From the NCBI GenBank assembly GCA_902490055.1, contig CABUCP010000046.1:1-12056 (forward strand): a stretch of 12,056 bases of DNA, given 5' to 3'. The stretch is from an uncultured Klebsiella sp. (lineage in GTDB: Bacteria; Pseudomonadota; Gammaproteobacteria; Enterobacterales; Enterobacteriaceae). Each line of letters starts with the position of its first letter. The first letter of the stretch is position 1. The notes beneath the pieces are model-generated. The model saw only the letters and a list, made by a program, of their open reading frames with translations, made no database searches and was not told the origin of the DNA. The translations under genes were made by a program, and so were the position numbers. Shown in pieces: positions 1-7,949 of this stretch.

Positions 1-55
1 GCCGGATAAGGCATTTATGCCGCCATCCGGCGCGGCGAAATTAACCGCCGTGCAG
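1..55. repeat. REP element with duplicated relA tail, copy 1
   Basis: This stretch is identical, base for base, to positions 99-153. Its first 31 bases form a REP-type imperfect palindrome: outer arms GCCGGAT (1-7) and ATCCGGC (25-31), inner arms GGCA (10-13) and TGCC (18-21), with a TTTA loop. The rest (41-55) repeats the stop codon and last four sense codons of relA, read on the minus strand. It lies downstream of the real relA stop, so it is a non-functional duplicate of that end. The copy starts at the window edge and may extend further left, and more copies could lie outside. REP hairpins at 3' ends usually stabilise mRNA or affect transcription termination and gyrase binding; no U-tract is present here. 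Confidence 0.85.
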
Positions 56-98
56 CGGTTGTCGCCCGGCGCTTTTAAGTCACAGCCGCGGACCGTAG

Positions 99-153
99 GC
101 CGGATAAGGCATTTATGCCGCCATCCGGCGCGGCGAAATTAACCGCCGTGCAG
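99..153. repeat. REP element overlapping the relA 3' end, copy 2
   Basis: Second copy of the exact 55-bp direct repeat, offset 98 bp from the first. The REP hairpin occupies 99-129 and is preceded by GTAG (95-98), giving the familiar enterobacterial form beginning GTAGGCCGGAT. Bases 139-153 are coding: they are the stop codon and the codons for Leu-His-Gly-Gly that end RelA. The 43 bases between the two copies (56-98) hold a CCGCGG palindrome but no clear second stem. The relA transcript must therefore pass through two REP hairpins within about 140 bases of its stop codon. Confidence 0.85.
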
Positions 154-2376
154 GCGACGCGCGTCGATCACATCCGGCACCTGGTTGAGCTTGCCGAGCA
201 CCCGGCCTAGCACCTGCAGGTTGTAGATTTCAATGGTCATATCGATGGTTGCCAGCTGCTGTCTGGTATCGCTGCGGCTGGCCACGCCCAGCACGTTCAC
301 CTTCTCGTTGGCGAGAATGGTGGTAATGTCGCGCAACAGGCCGCTGCGGTCGTTAGCGACCACCCTCACCACCAGCGAATACCCCGCGGAGTAGCTCTCG
401 CCCCATACCGCATCAACGATACGTTCCGGCGCGTGCGACTGCAGCTCGGCCAACTGATCGCAGTCGGCGCGGTGCACCGAGATCCCGCGCCCCTGGGTGA
501 TAAAGCCGACGATTTCATCGCCGGGGATCGGCTGGCAGCAGCGGGCGATGTGATGCATCAGATTGCCAACGCCCTCAACCACCACCCGGCCATTGTCTTT
601 GCTGCGGTTCTGCGGGGTATAGGTTTTCTGCTGCAGCTGCTTCAATGCCGCCGCATCCTGCTCGGCGGCGCTCGGTTTGTTGAACTGCGCCTGCAGGAAG
701 TTCACCATCTGATTGAGACGAATATCGCCGCCGCCGATGGCCGCCAGCAGTTCATCCAGTTCATTGAAGTTATAGCGCGGCAGCAGATGTTTCTCCGCGT
801 CCTTCAGGCTGATCCCCAGATGCTCCAGCTCGTCGTCGAGGATCTGCCGCCCGGCGAGAATGTTCTTGTCGCGATCCTGTTTACGGAACCAGGCGTGAAT
901 TTTCGAGCGCCCGCGGCTGGTGGTTACATAGCCGAGGTTCGGGTTCAGCCAGTCACGGCTCGGGTTAGGCTGTTTCTGCGTGATGATCTCAATCTGATCG
1001 CCCATCTGCAGCTGATAGGTGAACGGCACGATGCGCCCGCCAATTTTCGCGCCGATGCAGCGGTGCCCAACATCGCTATGGATATGGTAAGCAAAGTCGA
1101 GCGGCGTTGAGCCCGCCGGCAGGTCGACGACGTCGCCTTTTGGCGTAAACACATAGACCCGATCGTCAAAGACCTGGCTGCGTACTTCGTCAAGCATTTC
1201 GCCGGAGTCGGCCATCTCTTCCTGCCAGGCAATCAGCTTACGCAGCCAGGCGATACGGTCTTCGTGGCCGCGGCCGCCGCTGGCTCCGGCGCTAGCGCCC
1301 TCTTTGTACTTCCAGTGCGCGGCAACGCCGAGTTCGGCATCTTCGTGCATCTGTTTGGTGCGAATTTGGATTTCGACCGTTTTGCCGCCCGGCCCCAGCA
1401 CCACGGTATGAATCGACTGGTAGCCGTTCGGTTTCGGGTTCGCGACGTAGTCGTCGAATTCATCGGGCAAATGGCGATAGTGGGTATGCACGATCCCCAG
1501 CGCCGCGTAGCAGTCTTGTAAACGTTCGGCGACGATACGCACCGCACGCACGTCAAACAGTTCATCAAAGGCAAGATGCTTTTTCTGCATTTTGCGCCAG
1601 ATGCTGTAGATGTGCTTCGGACGGCCATAGACCTCGGCCTTCACGCCTTCGGTTTTCATTTCCGAGCGCAGATGGCCGACGAATTCGTCAATATAATGCT
1701 CACGGTCGATACGGCGTTCGTGCAGCAGTTTAGCGATGCGCTTGTATTCGTCCGGATGCAGGTAGCGGAAGCAGTAGTCTTCCAGCTCCCACTTCAGCTG
1801 GCCTATCCCTAAGCGGTTAGCCAGCGGCGCATAGATGTTAGTACACTCTTTGGCCGCCAGAACGCGTTCATCTTCCGGCTCATCTTTCACTTCACGAAGA
1901 TGGGCGATACGTTCGGCGAGCTTAATAACCACGCAGCGGAAATCATCGACCATCGCCAGCAGCATGCGGCGAATATTATCGACCTGTTCCGAGGAGACGG
2001 TGTCGGTGTGCGTAGCTTTCAGCTGGCGGATCGCCGCCATATCACGCACGCCGTGAATCAGGGTGACGACCGATGCGCCAACGCTTTCTTGCAAAACCTC
2101 TTCGCTAACGACGTTGCCATCCGCCAGCGGAAACAACAAGGCGGCCCGGAGGGTGTCGATATCCATATTAAGCATGGAGAGGATTTCTACCATCTCCACG
2201 CCGCGCCAAAGCAGGAGGTCCGCCTGCGGGTGCCCCTGCGTGGTGACGCGACAATAATCCCAGGTCTCGGCTAAGCGTTCACACGACTGCTGGCTGGAAA
2301 TCCCCAGACTCGCGATCCATTTCTTCGGGTCAAACTCACCAGCTTTATTTAGATGTGCACTTCTTACCGCAACCAT
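139..2376 (-). CDS. relA: GTP pyrophosphokinase RelA, (p)ppGpp synthetase I
   Basis: Ribosome-associated enzyme that transfers pyrophosphate from ATP to GTP or GDP when uncharged tRNA sits in the A site, starting the stringent response. The 745 residues match E. coli RelA (744) almost throughout. The N-terminal hydrolase fold is degenerate: the HD-type metal motif of bifunctional Rel enzymes is replaced by FPLAD (82-86), so the protein should only synthesise. The synthetase domain has G251, D275, the EFDD stretch (306-309), Y319 and the catalytic E335 in EIQIRT. A TGS domain spans about 406-467, a zinc-finger/CC domain has C613, C614, D638 and C639, and a C-terminal ACT/RRM domain starts near 667. 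The one extra residue lies in a Gly/Ala/Ser linker (360-370). The ATG is supported by AAGGAGAGG at 2380-2388. It follows rlmD on the same strand after 119 bp, so some co-transcription is likely. Confidence 0.98.
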   Translation of the reverse strand: MVAVRSAHLNKAGEFDPKKWIASLGISSQQSCERLAETWDYCRVTTQGHPQADLLLWRGVEMVEILSMLNMDIDTLRAALLFPLADGNVVSEEVLQESVGASVVTLIHGVRDMAAIRQLKATHTDTVSSEQVDNIRRMLLAMVDDFRCVVIKLAERIAHLREVKDEPEDERVLAAKECTNIYAPLANRLGIGQLKWELEDYCFRYLHPDEYKRIAKLLHERRIDREHYIDEFVGHLRSEMKTEGVKAEVYGRPKHIYSIWRKMQKKHLAFDELFDVRAVRIVAERLQDCYAALGIVHTHYRHLPDEFDDYVANPKPNGYQSIHTVVLGPGGKTVEIQIRTKQMHEDAELGVAAHWKYKEGASAGASGGRGHEDRIAWLRKLIAWQEEMADSGEMLDEVRSQVFDDRVYVFTPKGDVVDLPAGSTPLDFAYHIHSDVGHRCIGAKIGGRIVPFTYQLQMGDQIEIITQKQPNPSRDWLNPNLGYVTTSRGRSKIHAWFRKQDRDKNILAGRQILDDELEHLGISLKDAEKHLLPRYNFNELDELLAAIGGGDIRLNQMVNFLQAQFNKPSAAEQDAAALKQLQQKTYTPQNRSKDNGRVVVEGVGNLMHHIARCCQPIPGDEIVGFITQGRGISVHRADCDQLAELQSHAPERIVDAVWGESYSAGYSLVVRVVANDRSGLLRDITTILANEKVNVLGVASRSDTRQQLATIDMTIEIYNLQVLGRVLGKLNQVPDVIDARRLHGG

Positions 2377-2495
2377 TGTCCTCTCCTTAAGGGACGTAGC
2401 CTACCGAAGTCGGCAAGCCTAATTTTACACTTCATCCTTCAATCCACACCGCTATCAGGCATCGTCACTGTTACCTCGATACGGGTTGAACGATT
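2377..2495 (-). promoter_or_regulatory. relA leader with strong RBS and UUCG hairpin
   Basis: The rlmD-relA gap, read on the minus strand. A strong Shine-Dalgarno AAGGAGAGG (2380-2388) precedes the relA ATG. Just upstream, 2399-2414 reads GCCGACTTCGGTAGGC, which can fold into a 6-bp-span stem with one G/A mismatch, closed by the very stable C(UUCG)G tetraloop. It lies about 10 bases before the ribosome site. No U-tract follows, so it is not an intrinsic terminator. In E. coli the mapped relA promoters lie further upstream, partly inside rlmD; I cannot place a convincing promoter here. The hairpin is seen in the sequence; a role in relA translation or mRNA stability is inference. Confidence 0.5.
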
Positions 2496-3800
2496 TTATG
2501 TAAGCTCGCGCTCAAACAATACTATCGATTCCAGGTGACCGGTGTGCGGGAACATATCCAGCATCGCCAGCCGTTGCATGCGATATCCCGCCTGCAGCAA
2601 CGCGTCGCTATCGCGCGCCAGCGTCGCCGGGTTGCAAGAAACATACACCACCCGCTGCGGGGCCAGCTTGATGATATGCGCCATCACGCCGGACGCCCCG
2701 GCGCGGGCCGGATCGAGTAAAATTTTATCAAAACCGTGCTTCGCCCAGGCCTGTCGGGTGACATCTTCTTCCAGGTTTTCGTGAAAGAATGTTACGTTCT
2801 GTAACCCATTAAGGGAGGCATTTTCCCGCCCTTTTTCCACCAGCGCAGGCACGCCCTCGACGCCGACGACGCTCGCCGCCAATTTTGCCAGCGGCAGAGT
2901 AAAATTGCCCATACCGCAAAACAGATCCAAAACGCGGTCCTGCGGCTGGATATCCAGCCACGCCAGCGCCGTACGCACCATCTGCTGGTTAACGCCGTCG
3001 TTGACCTGGATAAAGTCGCGCGGACTGAACACTAAGCGTAGACCGTCTGACGTATACCATGGCTCATCGCCGTGAATATGTTCAAGTATCTCGCTTTGCG
3101 GCGCGAGGTACAGAGATAGACCATGAGTTTGCGAAAAGCGTTCCAGTTTTTCTTTATCCGCCGCCGGCAGCACGGCGGTATGGCGTAAAACCATCAGCGG
3201 GCCGTTATCCGCCTGCACCAATTCGACGTGACCAAGCTGCCGCTGAGACTTAAGCCCCGTTAAACACTCGCGTACCGCGGGCAGCAGTGCCTCAAGTTGG
3301 GGCACCAAAACGGGGCACTGCACCACGTCGACGATATCGCTGGAGTTGGCCTTGCGAAAGCCCATCTGCAGTTGTTGGGTCTTCGGCTGGTAATTCAAGC
3401 TCAGACGCGCGCGGCGACGGTAGCCCCATGGCTCAGCGGCTATAATGTCGTCAACGTCTCGCTTCATCAGACGGGAAAGCGCGGCGCGCTTGCTCTGCTG
3501 CTGTAGTTCGATACTGGCATGCTGCTGCTGACATCCGCCGCAGACGCCGAAATGCGGGCAGCGCGGCGCTTCACGCTGCGGGCTGTCGTTAAGGCGGCGT
3601 TTGACCTGAGCGCGAGCATACTGTTTTTTATCTTCTACCAGCGTGACTTCCGCCTGCTCTTGCGGCAATAGGCCGGGGACAAACAGCGCCTTACCCTGAT
3701 GGCGGGCAACGCCCTGGCCAAAGGGATCAAGGTCATTTACCGTCACGGTTATGATCTGGCGCGTCGTCACACGCCGTTTTGCAGAGTAGAATTGCGCCAT
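2496..3800 (-). CDS. rlmD: 23S rRNA (uracil(1939)-C(5))-methyltransferase RlmD
   Basis: SAM-dependent RNA methyltransferase that makes 5-methyluridine at position 1939 of 23S rRNA; formerly rumA or ygcA. The 434 residues align with the 433-residue E. coli enzyme. An N-terminal TRAM domain (about 10-68) binds RNA. The four [4Fe-4S] ligands are present: C81, C87 and C90 in [10 protein letters not shown], and C162. The SAM-binding loop is [10 protein letters not shown] (291-300). Q265, D363 in LLDPARAG, the nucleophile C389 in [11 protein letters not shown], and the general base E424 in HTGHLES are all conserved, so the enzyme should be active. Only the last few residues (FERELT) differ clearly from E. 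coli. The start ATG has no strong Shine-Dalgarno; the N-terminus [10 protein letters not shown] matches the family, so I keep it. It is transcribed divergently from barA and toward relA. Confidence 0.98.
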   Translation of the reverse strand: MAQFYSAKRRVTTRQIITVTVNDLDPFGQGVARHQGKALFVPGLLPQEQAEVTLVEDKKQYARAQVKRRLNDSPQREAPRCPHFGVCGGCQQQHASIELQQQSKRAALSRLMKRDVDDIIAAEPWGYRRRARLSLNYQPKTQQLQMGFRKANSSDIVDVVQCPVLVPQLEALLPAVRECLTGLKSQRQLGHVELVQADNGPLMVLRHTAVLPAADKEKLERFSQTHGLSLYLAPQSEILEHIHGDEPWYTSDGLRLVFSPRDFIQVNDGVNQQMVRTALAWLDIQPQDRVLDLFCGMGNFTLPLAKLAASVVGVEGVPALVEKGRENASLNGLQNVTFFHENLEEDVTRQAWAKHGFDKILLDPARAGASGVMAHIIKLAPQRVVYVSCNPATLARDSDALLQAGYRMQRLAMLDMFPHTGHLESIVLFERELT

Positions 3801-3908
3801 CGTAGAGGATTATCTCAAAAATATACTGACTCTATACATGAAATCATTCAGGGTGCCGATTGCAGCAAGCTGAAGGTTGATATGTATATTCTCCCATAAT
3901 GGAACCGC
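3801..3908. promoter_or_regulatory. divergent rlmD/barA promoter region
   Basis: The only space between two divergently read genes, AT-richer than the flanking coding sequence, so it must hold at least part of both promoters. For barA, TTGCAG (3860-3865) and TATATT (3885-3890) resemble sigma70 -35 and -10 boxes, but the spacer is 19 bp; CATAAT (3895-3900) is another -10-like hexamer too close to the start to be convincing. The barA ribosome site is weak: only GGA at 3901-3903. For rlmD, TATA-rich segments occur between 3810 and 3840 on the minus strand, with no well-spaced -35 that I can see. The assignment as a promoter region is firm from layout; the exact boxes are guesses. Confidence 0.45.
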
Positions 3909-6659
3909 ATGACCAACTACAGCCTACGTGCTCGCATGATGATTCTTATTCTGGCGCCGACCGTTTTGATTGGTTTGCTGCTCAGTATTTTCTTCGTCGC
4001 CCACCGCTATAACGACCTGCAGCGGCAGCTCGAAGATGCCGGCGCCAGCATTATCGAACCGCTGGCGGTGTCCAGTGAATATGGCATGAATTTGCAAAAC
4101 CGCGAGTCAATCGGCCAGTTGATTAGCGTGCTCCACCGCCGCCATTCCGATATCGTGCGGGCGATTTCCATCTATGATGCGAAGAACCGGCTGTTCGTCA
4201 CCTCTAACTACCAGCTCGATCCGCGGGAAATGCAGCTACCGCAAGGCACCGCCTTCCCCCGCCGCCTGAGCGTCACCCGCCACGGCGATATTATGGTGCT
4301 GCGCACGCCGATCGTTTCCGAAAGCTATCTGCCCGATGAGTCGCCGGAAAGCGATGCTAAAATGCCGGATAACATGCTGGGCTACGTGGCGCTGGAACTT
4401 GACCTCAAATCGGTTCGTCTGCAGCAGTACAAAGAAATCTTTATCTCAAGCGTGATGATGCTGTTCTGTATCGGTATCGCGCTAATTTTCGGCTGGCGCC
4501 TGATGCGCGACGTCACCGGGCCGATTCGTAATATGGTGAACACCGTTGACCGCATCCGTCGCGGCCAGCTCGATAGCCGCGTCGAAGGTTTTATGCTCGG
4601 CGAACTGGATATGCTGAAAAACGGTATTAACTCGATGGCGATGTCGCTGGCGGCCTACCACGAAGAGATGCAGCATAACGTCGATCAGGCCACTTCCGAT
4701 CTGCGCGAAACGCTTGAGCAAATGGAGATACAGAACGTCGAACTGGATCTGGCGAAAAAGCGCGCCCAGGAGGCCGCGCGCATCAAATCCGAATTCCTTG
4801 CCAATATGTCGCATGAACTGCGAACCCCGCTTAACGGGGTGATTGGCTTTACCCGCTTGACGCTGAAAACCGATCTCAATACCACCCAGCGCGATCACCT
4901 GACCACCATCGAACGCTCCGCCAACAACCTGCTGGCGATTATTAATGACGTACTCGACTTCTCCAAGCTGGAGGCCGGCAAGCTGATTCTGGAGAGTATT
5001 CCGTTCCTGCTGCGCAATACGCTGGATGAAGTCGTCACCCTGCTGGCCCACTCGGCGCACGATAAAGGGCTGGAGCTGACGCTTAATATTAAAAACGACG
5101 TCCCGGATAACGTGATTGGCGACCCGTTACGCCTACAGCAGGTCATTACCAACCTGGTGGGGAACGCTATTAAATTTACCGAACACGGCAACATCGATGT
5201 GCTGGTTGAACAGCGGGCGATGAGCAATTCCAGGGTGCAAATCGAGGTGCAGATCCACGATACCGGCATCGGTATTCCGGAGCGCGATCAATCCCGGCTG
5301 TTCCAGGCATTCCGCCAGGCCGATGCCAGTATCTCTCGCCGCCACGGCGGTACCGGGCTGGGGCTGGTTATCACCCAACGGCTGGTGAAAGAGATGGGCG
5401 GCGATATCTCTTTCCATAGCCAACCGAACCGCGGTTCAACCTTCTGGTTCCATATTAGCCTCGACCTGAACCCTAATGCGATTACCGATGGTTTCGATAC
5501 CTACTGCCTGACGGGCAAAAAGCTGGCCTATATCGAAGCCAACGCAACCGCCGCGCAAAGCACCATGGAGCTGCTGGCTACCACGCCGCTGGAAGTGGTC
5601 TATAGCCCGACGCTTTCGGCGCTACCGGATGCCCACTACGATATTTTACTGGCCGGTATTCCGGTATCAATGCGCGACCTCAGCAACCAGCGGGATAAGC
5701 TGACCCGCGCCTGCTCGCTGGCCGATATGCTGGTGCTCGGTTTGCCCTGCCACGCGCAGGTCAGCGCCGAAGAGCTGAAGCGAAACGGCGTCGCCGCCTG
5801 CCTGTTGAAGCCGCTTACCTCCACGCGCCTGTTCCCGGTGCTAATGTCTTCTTGTCGCGCGCAGCCGCCGGTTCCTCAGCCGTATATCGATAGCCATAAG
5901 TTACCGATGACGGTGATGGCGGTGGATGATAATCCGGCGAACCTCAAGCTCATCGGCGTATTGCTGGAAGATCTGGTGCAGCACGTCATTCTGTGCGATA
6001 GCGGCCAACACGCCGTAGAGCAAGCGAAACAATCACAGTTGGACCTCATTTTGATGGATATTCAGATGCCGGACATGGACGGCATTCGCGCCTGTGAAAT
6101 GATCCGCCAACTGCCGCATCAGCAGAAAACGCCGGTGATCGCCGTCACCGCTCACGCCCTGGAAGGGCAGCGCGAGAAGCTGCTGGCGGCCGGGATGAAT
6201 GATTATCTGGCGAAGCCTATCGAAGAGGATAAGCTCAATACCCTGCTGCTGCGCTACCAGCCCGGCATGCAGGTTGCCGCGCCGCAGATTGCCGAACCGG
6301 TTGAACCGGTTATCGATCATAACGTGACGCTCAACTGGCAGTTGGCGCTGCGTCAGGCGGCTATGAAACCGGATCTGGCGCGGGAGATGCTGCAAATGCT
6401 GCTCGCCTTTATGCCAGAGGTGCGCAATAAAGTTGAAGAACAGCTGGTTGGCGAAGCGCCGGAAGGGCTGCTGGATTTAATCCATAAGCTGCACGGCAGC
6501 TGTAGCTACAGCGGCGTGCCGCGGCTGAAGAAGCTGTGCCATACCCTGGAAAGCCAGCTGCGCGCGGGTACCGCGGCCGAAGAGCTGGAGCCGGAGCTGC
6601 TGGAACTGCTTGATGAAATGGATAACGTTGCCCGCGAAGCATGCAAGCTGGGCGTGTGA
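3909..6659 (+). CDS. barA: hybrid sensor histidine kinase BarA
   Basis: Inner-membrane tripartite sensor kinase that phosphorylates the response regulator UvrY and so drives csrB/csrC transcription and the switch between glycolytic and gluconeogenic metabolism; short-chain fatty acids such as acetate and formate are reported stimuli in E. coli. It has 916 residues against 918 in E. coli. Order: transmembrane helix about 10-31, periplasmic domain to about 175, second helix about 177-196, HAMP linker about 199-251, HisKA with H302 in [10 protein letters not shown], HATPase with N-box NLVGNAIKF (415-423), DTGIGIP (451-457) and GTGLGL (481-486). A degenerate receiver-like segment follows (about 535-650), then the true receiver with D673, D674, phosphoacceptor D717, T747 and K769, and a C-terminal HPt with H859. 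All phosphorelay residues are present. HPt residue 866 is Ser where I recall Gly in E. coli. The start matches E. coli; its ribosome site is weak. Confidence 0.98.
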   Translation: MTNYSLRARMMILILAPTVLIGLLLSIFFVAHRYNDLQRQLEDAGASIIEPLAVSSEYGMNLQNRESIGQLISVLHRRHSDIVRAISIYDAKNRLFVTSNYQLDPREMQLPQGTAFPRRLSVTRHGDIMVLRTPIVSESYLPDESPESDAKMPDNMLGYVALELDLKSVRLQQYKEIFISSVMMLFCIGIALIFGWRLMRDVTGPIRNMVNTVDRIRRGQLDSRVEGFMLGELDMLKNGINSMAMSLAAYHEEMQHNVDQATSDLRETLEQMEIQNVELDLAKKRAQEAARIKSEFLANMSHELRTPLNGVIGFTRLTLKTDLNTTQRDHLTTIERSANNLLAIINDVLDFSKLEAGKLILESIPFLLRNTLDEVVTLLAHSAHDKGLELTLNIKNDVPDNVIGDPLRLQQVITNLVGNAIKFTEHGNIDVLVEQRAMSNSRVQIEVQIHDTGIGIPERDQSRLFQAFRQADASISRRHGGTGLGLVITQRLVKEMGGDISFHSQPNRGSTFWFHISLDLNPNAITDGFDTYCLTGKKLAYIEANATAAQSTMELLATTPLEVVYSPTLSALPDAHYDILLAGIPVSMRDLSNQRDKLTRACSLADMLVLGLPCHAQVSAEELKRNGVAACLLKPLTSTRLFPVLMSSCRAQPPVPQPYIDSHKLPMTVMAVDDNPANLKLIGVLLEDLVQHVILCDSGQHAVEQAKQSQLDLILMDIQMPDMDGIRACEMIRQLPHQQKTPVIAVTAHALEGQREKLLAAGMNDYLAKPIEEDKLNTLLLRYQPGMQVAAPQIAEPVEPVIDHNVTLNWQLALRQAAMKPDLAREMLQMLLAFMPEVRNKVEEQLVGEAPEGLLDLIHKLHGSCSYSGVPRLKKLCHTLESQLRAGTAAEELEPELLELLDEMDNVAREACKLGV

Positions 6660-6668
6660 CTCGCTGTC

Positions 6669-6734
6669 CCGGCTCGCAGCGCTGCGGCCCGGTATTCGGT
6701 GGTAGCCCCGGTAAGTGTAAGCGCCACCGGGGGA
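6669..6734. repeat. REP/BIME cluster between convergent barA and glxK
   Basis: The 83-bp gap between the convergent gene ends holds two palindromes. The first (6669-6692) has CCGG arms around the perfect 12-bp palindrome CGCAGCGCTGCG (6675-6686). The second has arms CCCCGGT (6706-6712) and ACCGGGG (6726-6732) and, on the minus strand, reads GGTGGCGC...TTACCGGGGCTACC, a form typical of enterobacterial REP units. Two adjacent units of different type make a small BIME. Neither strand has a U-tract after a stem, so this is not a standard intrinsic terminator, although the hairpins may protect the 3' ends of both transcripts or aid Rho-dependent termination. Confidence 0.7.
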
Positions 6735-6742
6735 GAGTTCAA

Positions 6743-7882
6743 TTACAGCTTACCGCCCATCCGCAATACGGCGGCCACGTTGCGCGCCGTCATCCGCACG
6801 TTGGCGGCGGCATTCGCCAGCGCCTCTTCCAACGTACAGATGGTATACAGCACGCTAAAGACGGCATCCAGACCGTGTTGATGCACGACGCCGACATCGG
6901 CGGTCAGGCTGCCGGCAATGCCAATCACCGGCACATTGAATTGTTTAGCGACTTTCGCCACCCCCACCGGCACCTTACCGTGAATGGTCTGGCTATCGAT
7001 GCGTCCTTCGCCGGTAATCACTAAATCAGCATCCGCCACCAGCTCCGCCAGCTGCAGCGCATCGGTCACAATCTCGATCCCCGGGCGCAGCTTCGCGCCG
7101 CAAAACGCATACAGCGCCGCCCCCATACCCCCCGCCGCGCCGCCGCCTTCCAGGCTCAGCACATCGATATCTAAATCACGGGCGATAATCTGCGCATAAT
7201 GCTGCAGGCCGCTATCGAGACGTTCGATCATCGGCGCCGTAGCCCCTTTTTGCGGACCAAATACCGCGCTCGCCCCCTGCGGGCCGGTTAACGGGTTCGT
7301 CACATCGCAGGCCACATCAATCTGACAGTCAGCGAGCCGCGGATCCAACTCGCTAAGATCGATCTGCGCCAGCGACGACAGCGACGCGCCTCCCGGCGCA
7401 ATTTGCTGTTGCTCCGCAGTCAGCAGTTTCGCCCCCAGCGCCTGCACCATTCCTGCACCGCCGTCATTGGTGGCGCTACCGCCGATACCGATAATAATCT
7501 GCGTAACGCCTGCATCCAGCGCGTGACGAATCAGCTCGCCGGTCCCCCAGGAGGTGGTCAGCAGCGGATTACGCCGTGCGGGCGGCACGCTCTCCAGACC
7601 GCTGGCGGCCGCCATCTCGATAAAGGCGCAGCGCGCATCGCCGGAAAGGCCATAAAAGGCCTCCACCGGCTCGCCGAGCGGCCCGGTCACCCTGACCTGC
7701 TCCACCCGCCCCTGAGTCGCGGCGACCATCGCCTCAACGGTGCCCTCGCCGCCGTCGGCAACCGGCACTTTCACGTACTCCGCGTCAGGATAAATCTCGC
7801 GAAATCCCGCTTCTATCGCGGTGGCGACATCCAGCGCACTCAGGCTCTCTTTGTAAGAATCGGGCGCGATCACTATCTTCAT
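6743..7882 (-). CDS. glxK: glycerate 2-kinase, GlxK/GarK type
   Basis: Phosphorylates D-glycerate with ATP to 2-phosphoglycerate, the last step that feeds glucarate carbon into lower glycolysis. The 379 residues span the whole glycerate kinase family 1 fold (E. coli GarK and GlxK are 381). Family motifs are [10 protein letters not shown] (7-16), ADGGEGT (42-48), GTGEL (113-117), [12 protein letters not shown] (134-145), CDVTNPLTG (192-200), FGPQKGA (208-214), [10 protein letters not shown] (246-255) and [14 protein letters not shown] (290-303). Segments such as [25 protein letters not shown] and the tail MTARNVAA look closer to my memory of GlxK (glyoxylate/allantoin pathway) than of GarK, although its place is in the gud operon; garK would be an acceptable name for its role. 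The start ATG has AAGGA at 7889-7893, six bases upstream. It follows gudD after 67 bp containing a strong hairpin. Confidence 0.93.
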   Translation of the reverse strand: MKIVIAPDSYKESLSALDVATAIEAGFREIYPDAEYVKVPVADGGEGTVEAMVAATQGRVEQVRVTGPLGEPVEAFYGLSGDARCAFIEMAAASGLESVPPARRNPLLTTSWGTGELIRHALDAGVTQIIIGIGGSATNDGGAGMVQALGAKLLTAEQQQIAPGGASLSSLAQIDLSELDPRLADCQIDVACDVTNPLTGPQGASAVFGPQKGATAPMIERLDSGLQHYAQIIARDLDIDVLSLEGGGAAGGMGAALYAFCGAKLRPGIEIVTDALQLAELVADADLVITGEGRIDSQTIHGKVPVGVAKVAKQFNVPVIGIAGSLTADVGVVHQHGLDAVFSVLYTICTLEEALANAAANVRMTARNVAAVLRMGGKL

Positions 7883-7922
7883 AAGCTGTCCTTAATATGA
7901 ATAACCCCGGCGACCGGCAGTA

Positions 7923-7943
7923 GCCGGCCCCTGAGGGGCCGGC
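7923..7943. other. perfect GC hairpin between gudD and glxK
   Basis: Arms GCCGGCCCC (7923-7931) and GGGGCCGGC (7935-7943) pair perfectly around TGA; counting the inner T/A pair it is a 10+1+10 palindrome. It begins 7 bases past the gudD stop on the operon strand. Further CCGG words at about 7907-7927 allow alternative folds. There is no U-run after it on either strand, so I do not call it an intrinsic terminator. In this position it is likely to be a 3' stabiliser or a partial block that lowers expression of the kinase gene relative to gudD. The structure is certain; the role is inferred. Confidence 0.7.
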
Positions 7944-7949
7944 ATTAGC

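Noticed and set aside
433..1110. Plus-strand open frame of 225 codons opposite the RelA C-terminal half.
   Set aside because: It is a shadow of relA codon bias with no family features.
2422..2427. TAAAAT on the minus strand as a -10 box for relA.
   Set aside because: No -35-like hexamer lies at 16-18 bases upstream, and the E. coli relA promoters are known to lie further upstream.
2353..2538. Small plus-strand open frame covering the rlmD-relA gap.
   Set aside because: It overlaps the conserved ends of both genes, has no good ribosome site, and the gap is better explained as the relA leader.
3899..3911. Possible CsrA site (GGA at the barA ribosome site).
   Set aside because: There is only one GGA, poorly matching the consensus and with no supporting hairpin, so it cannot be told from a weak Shine-Dalgarno.
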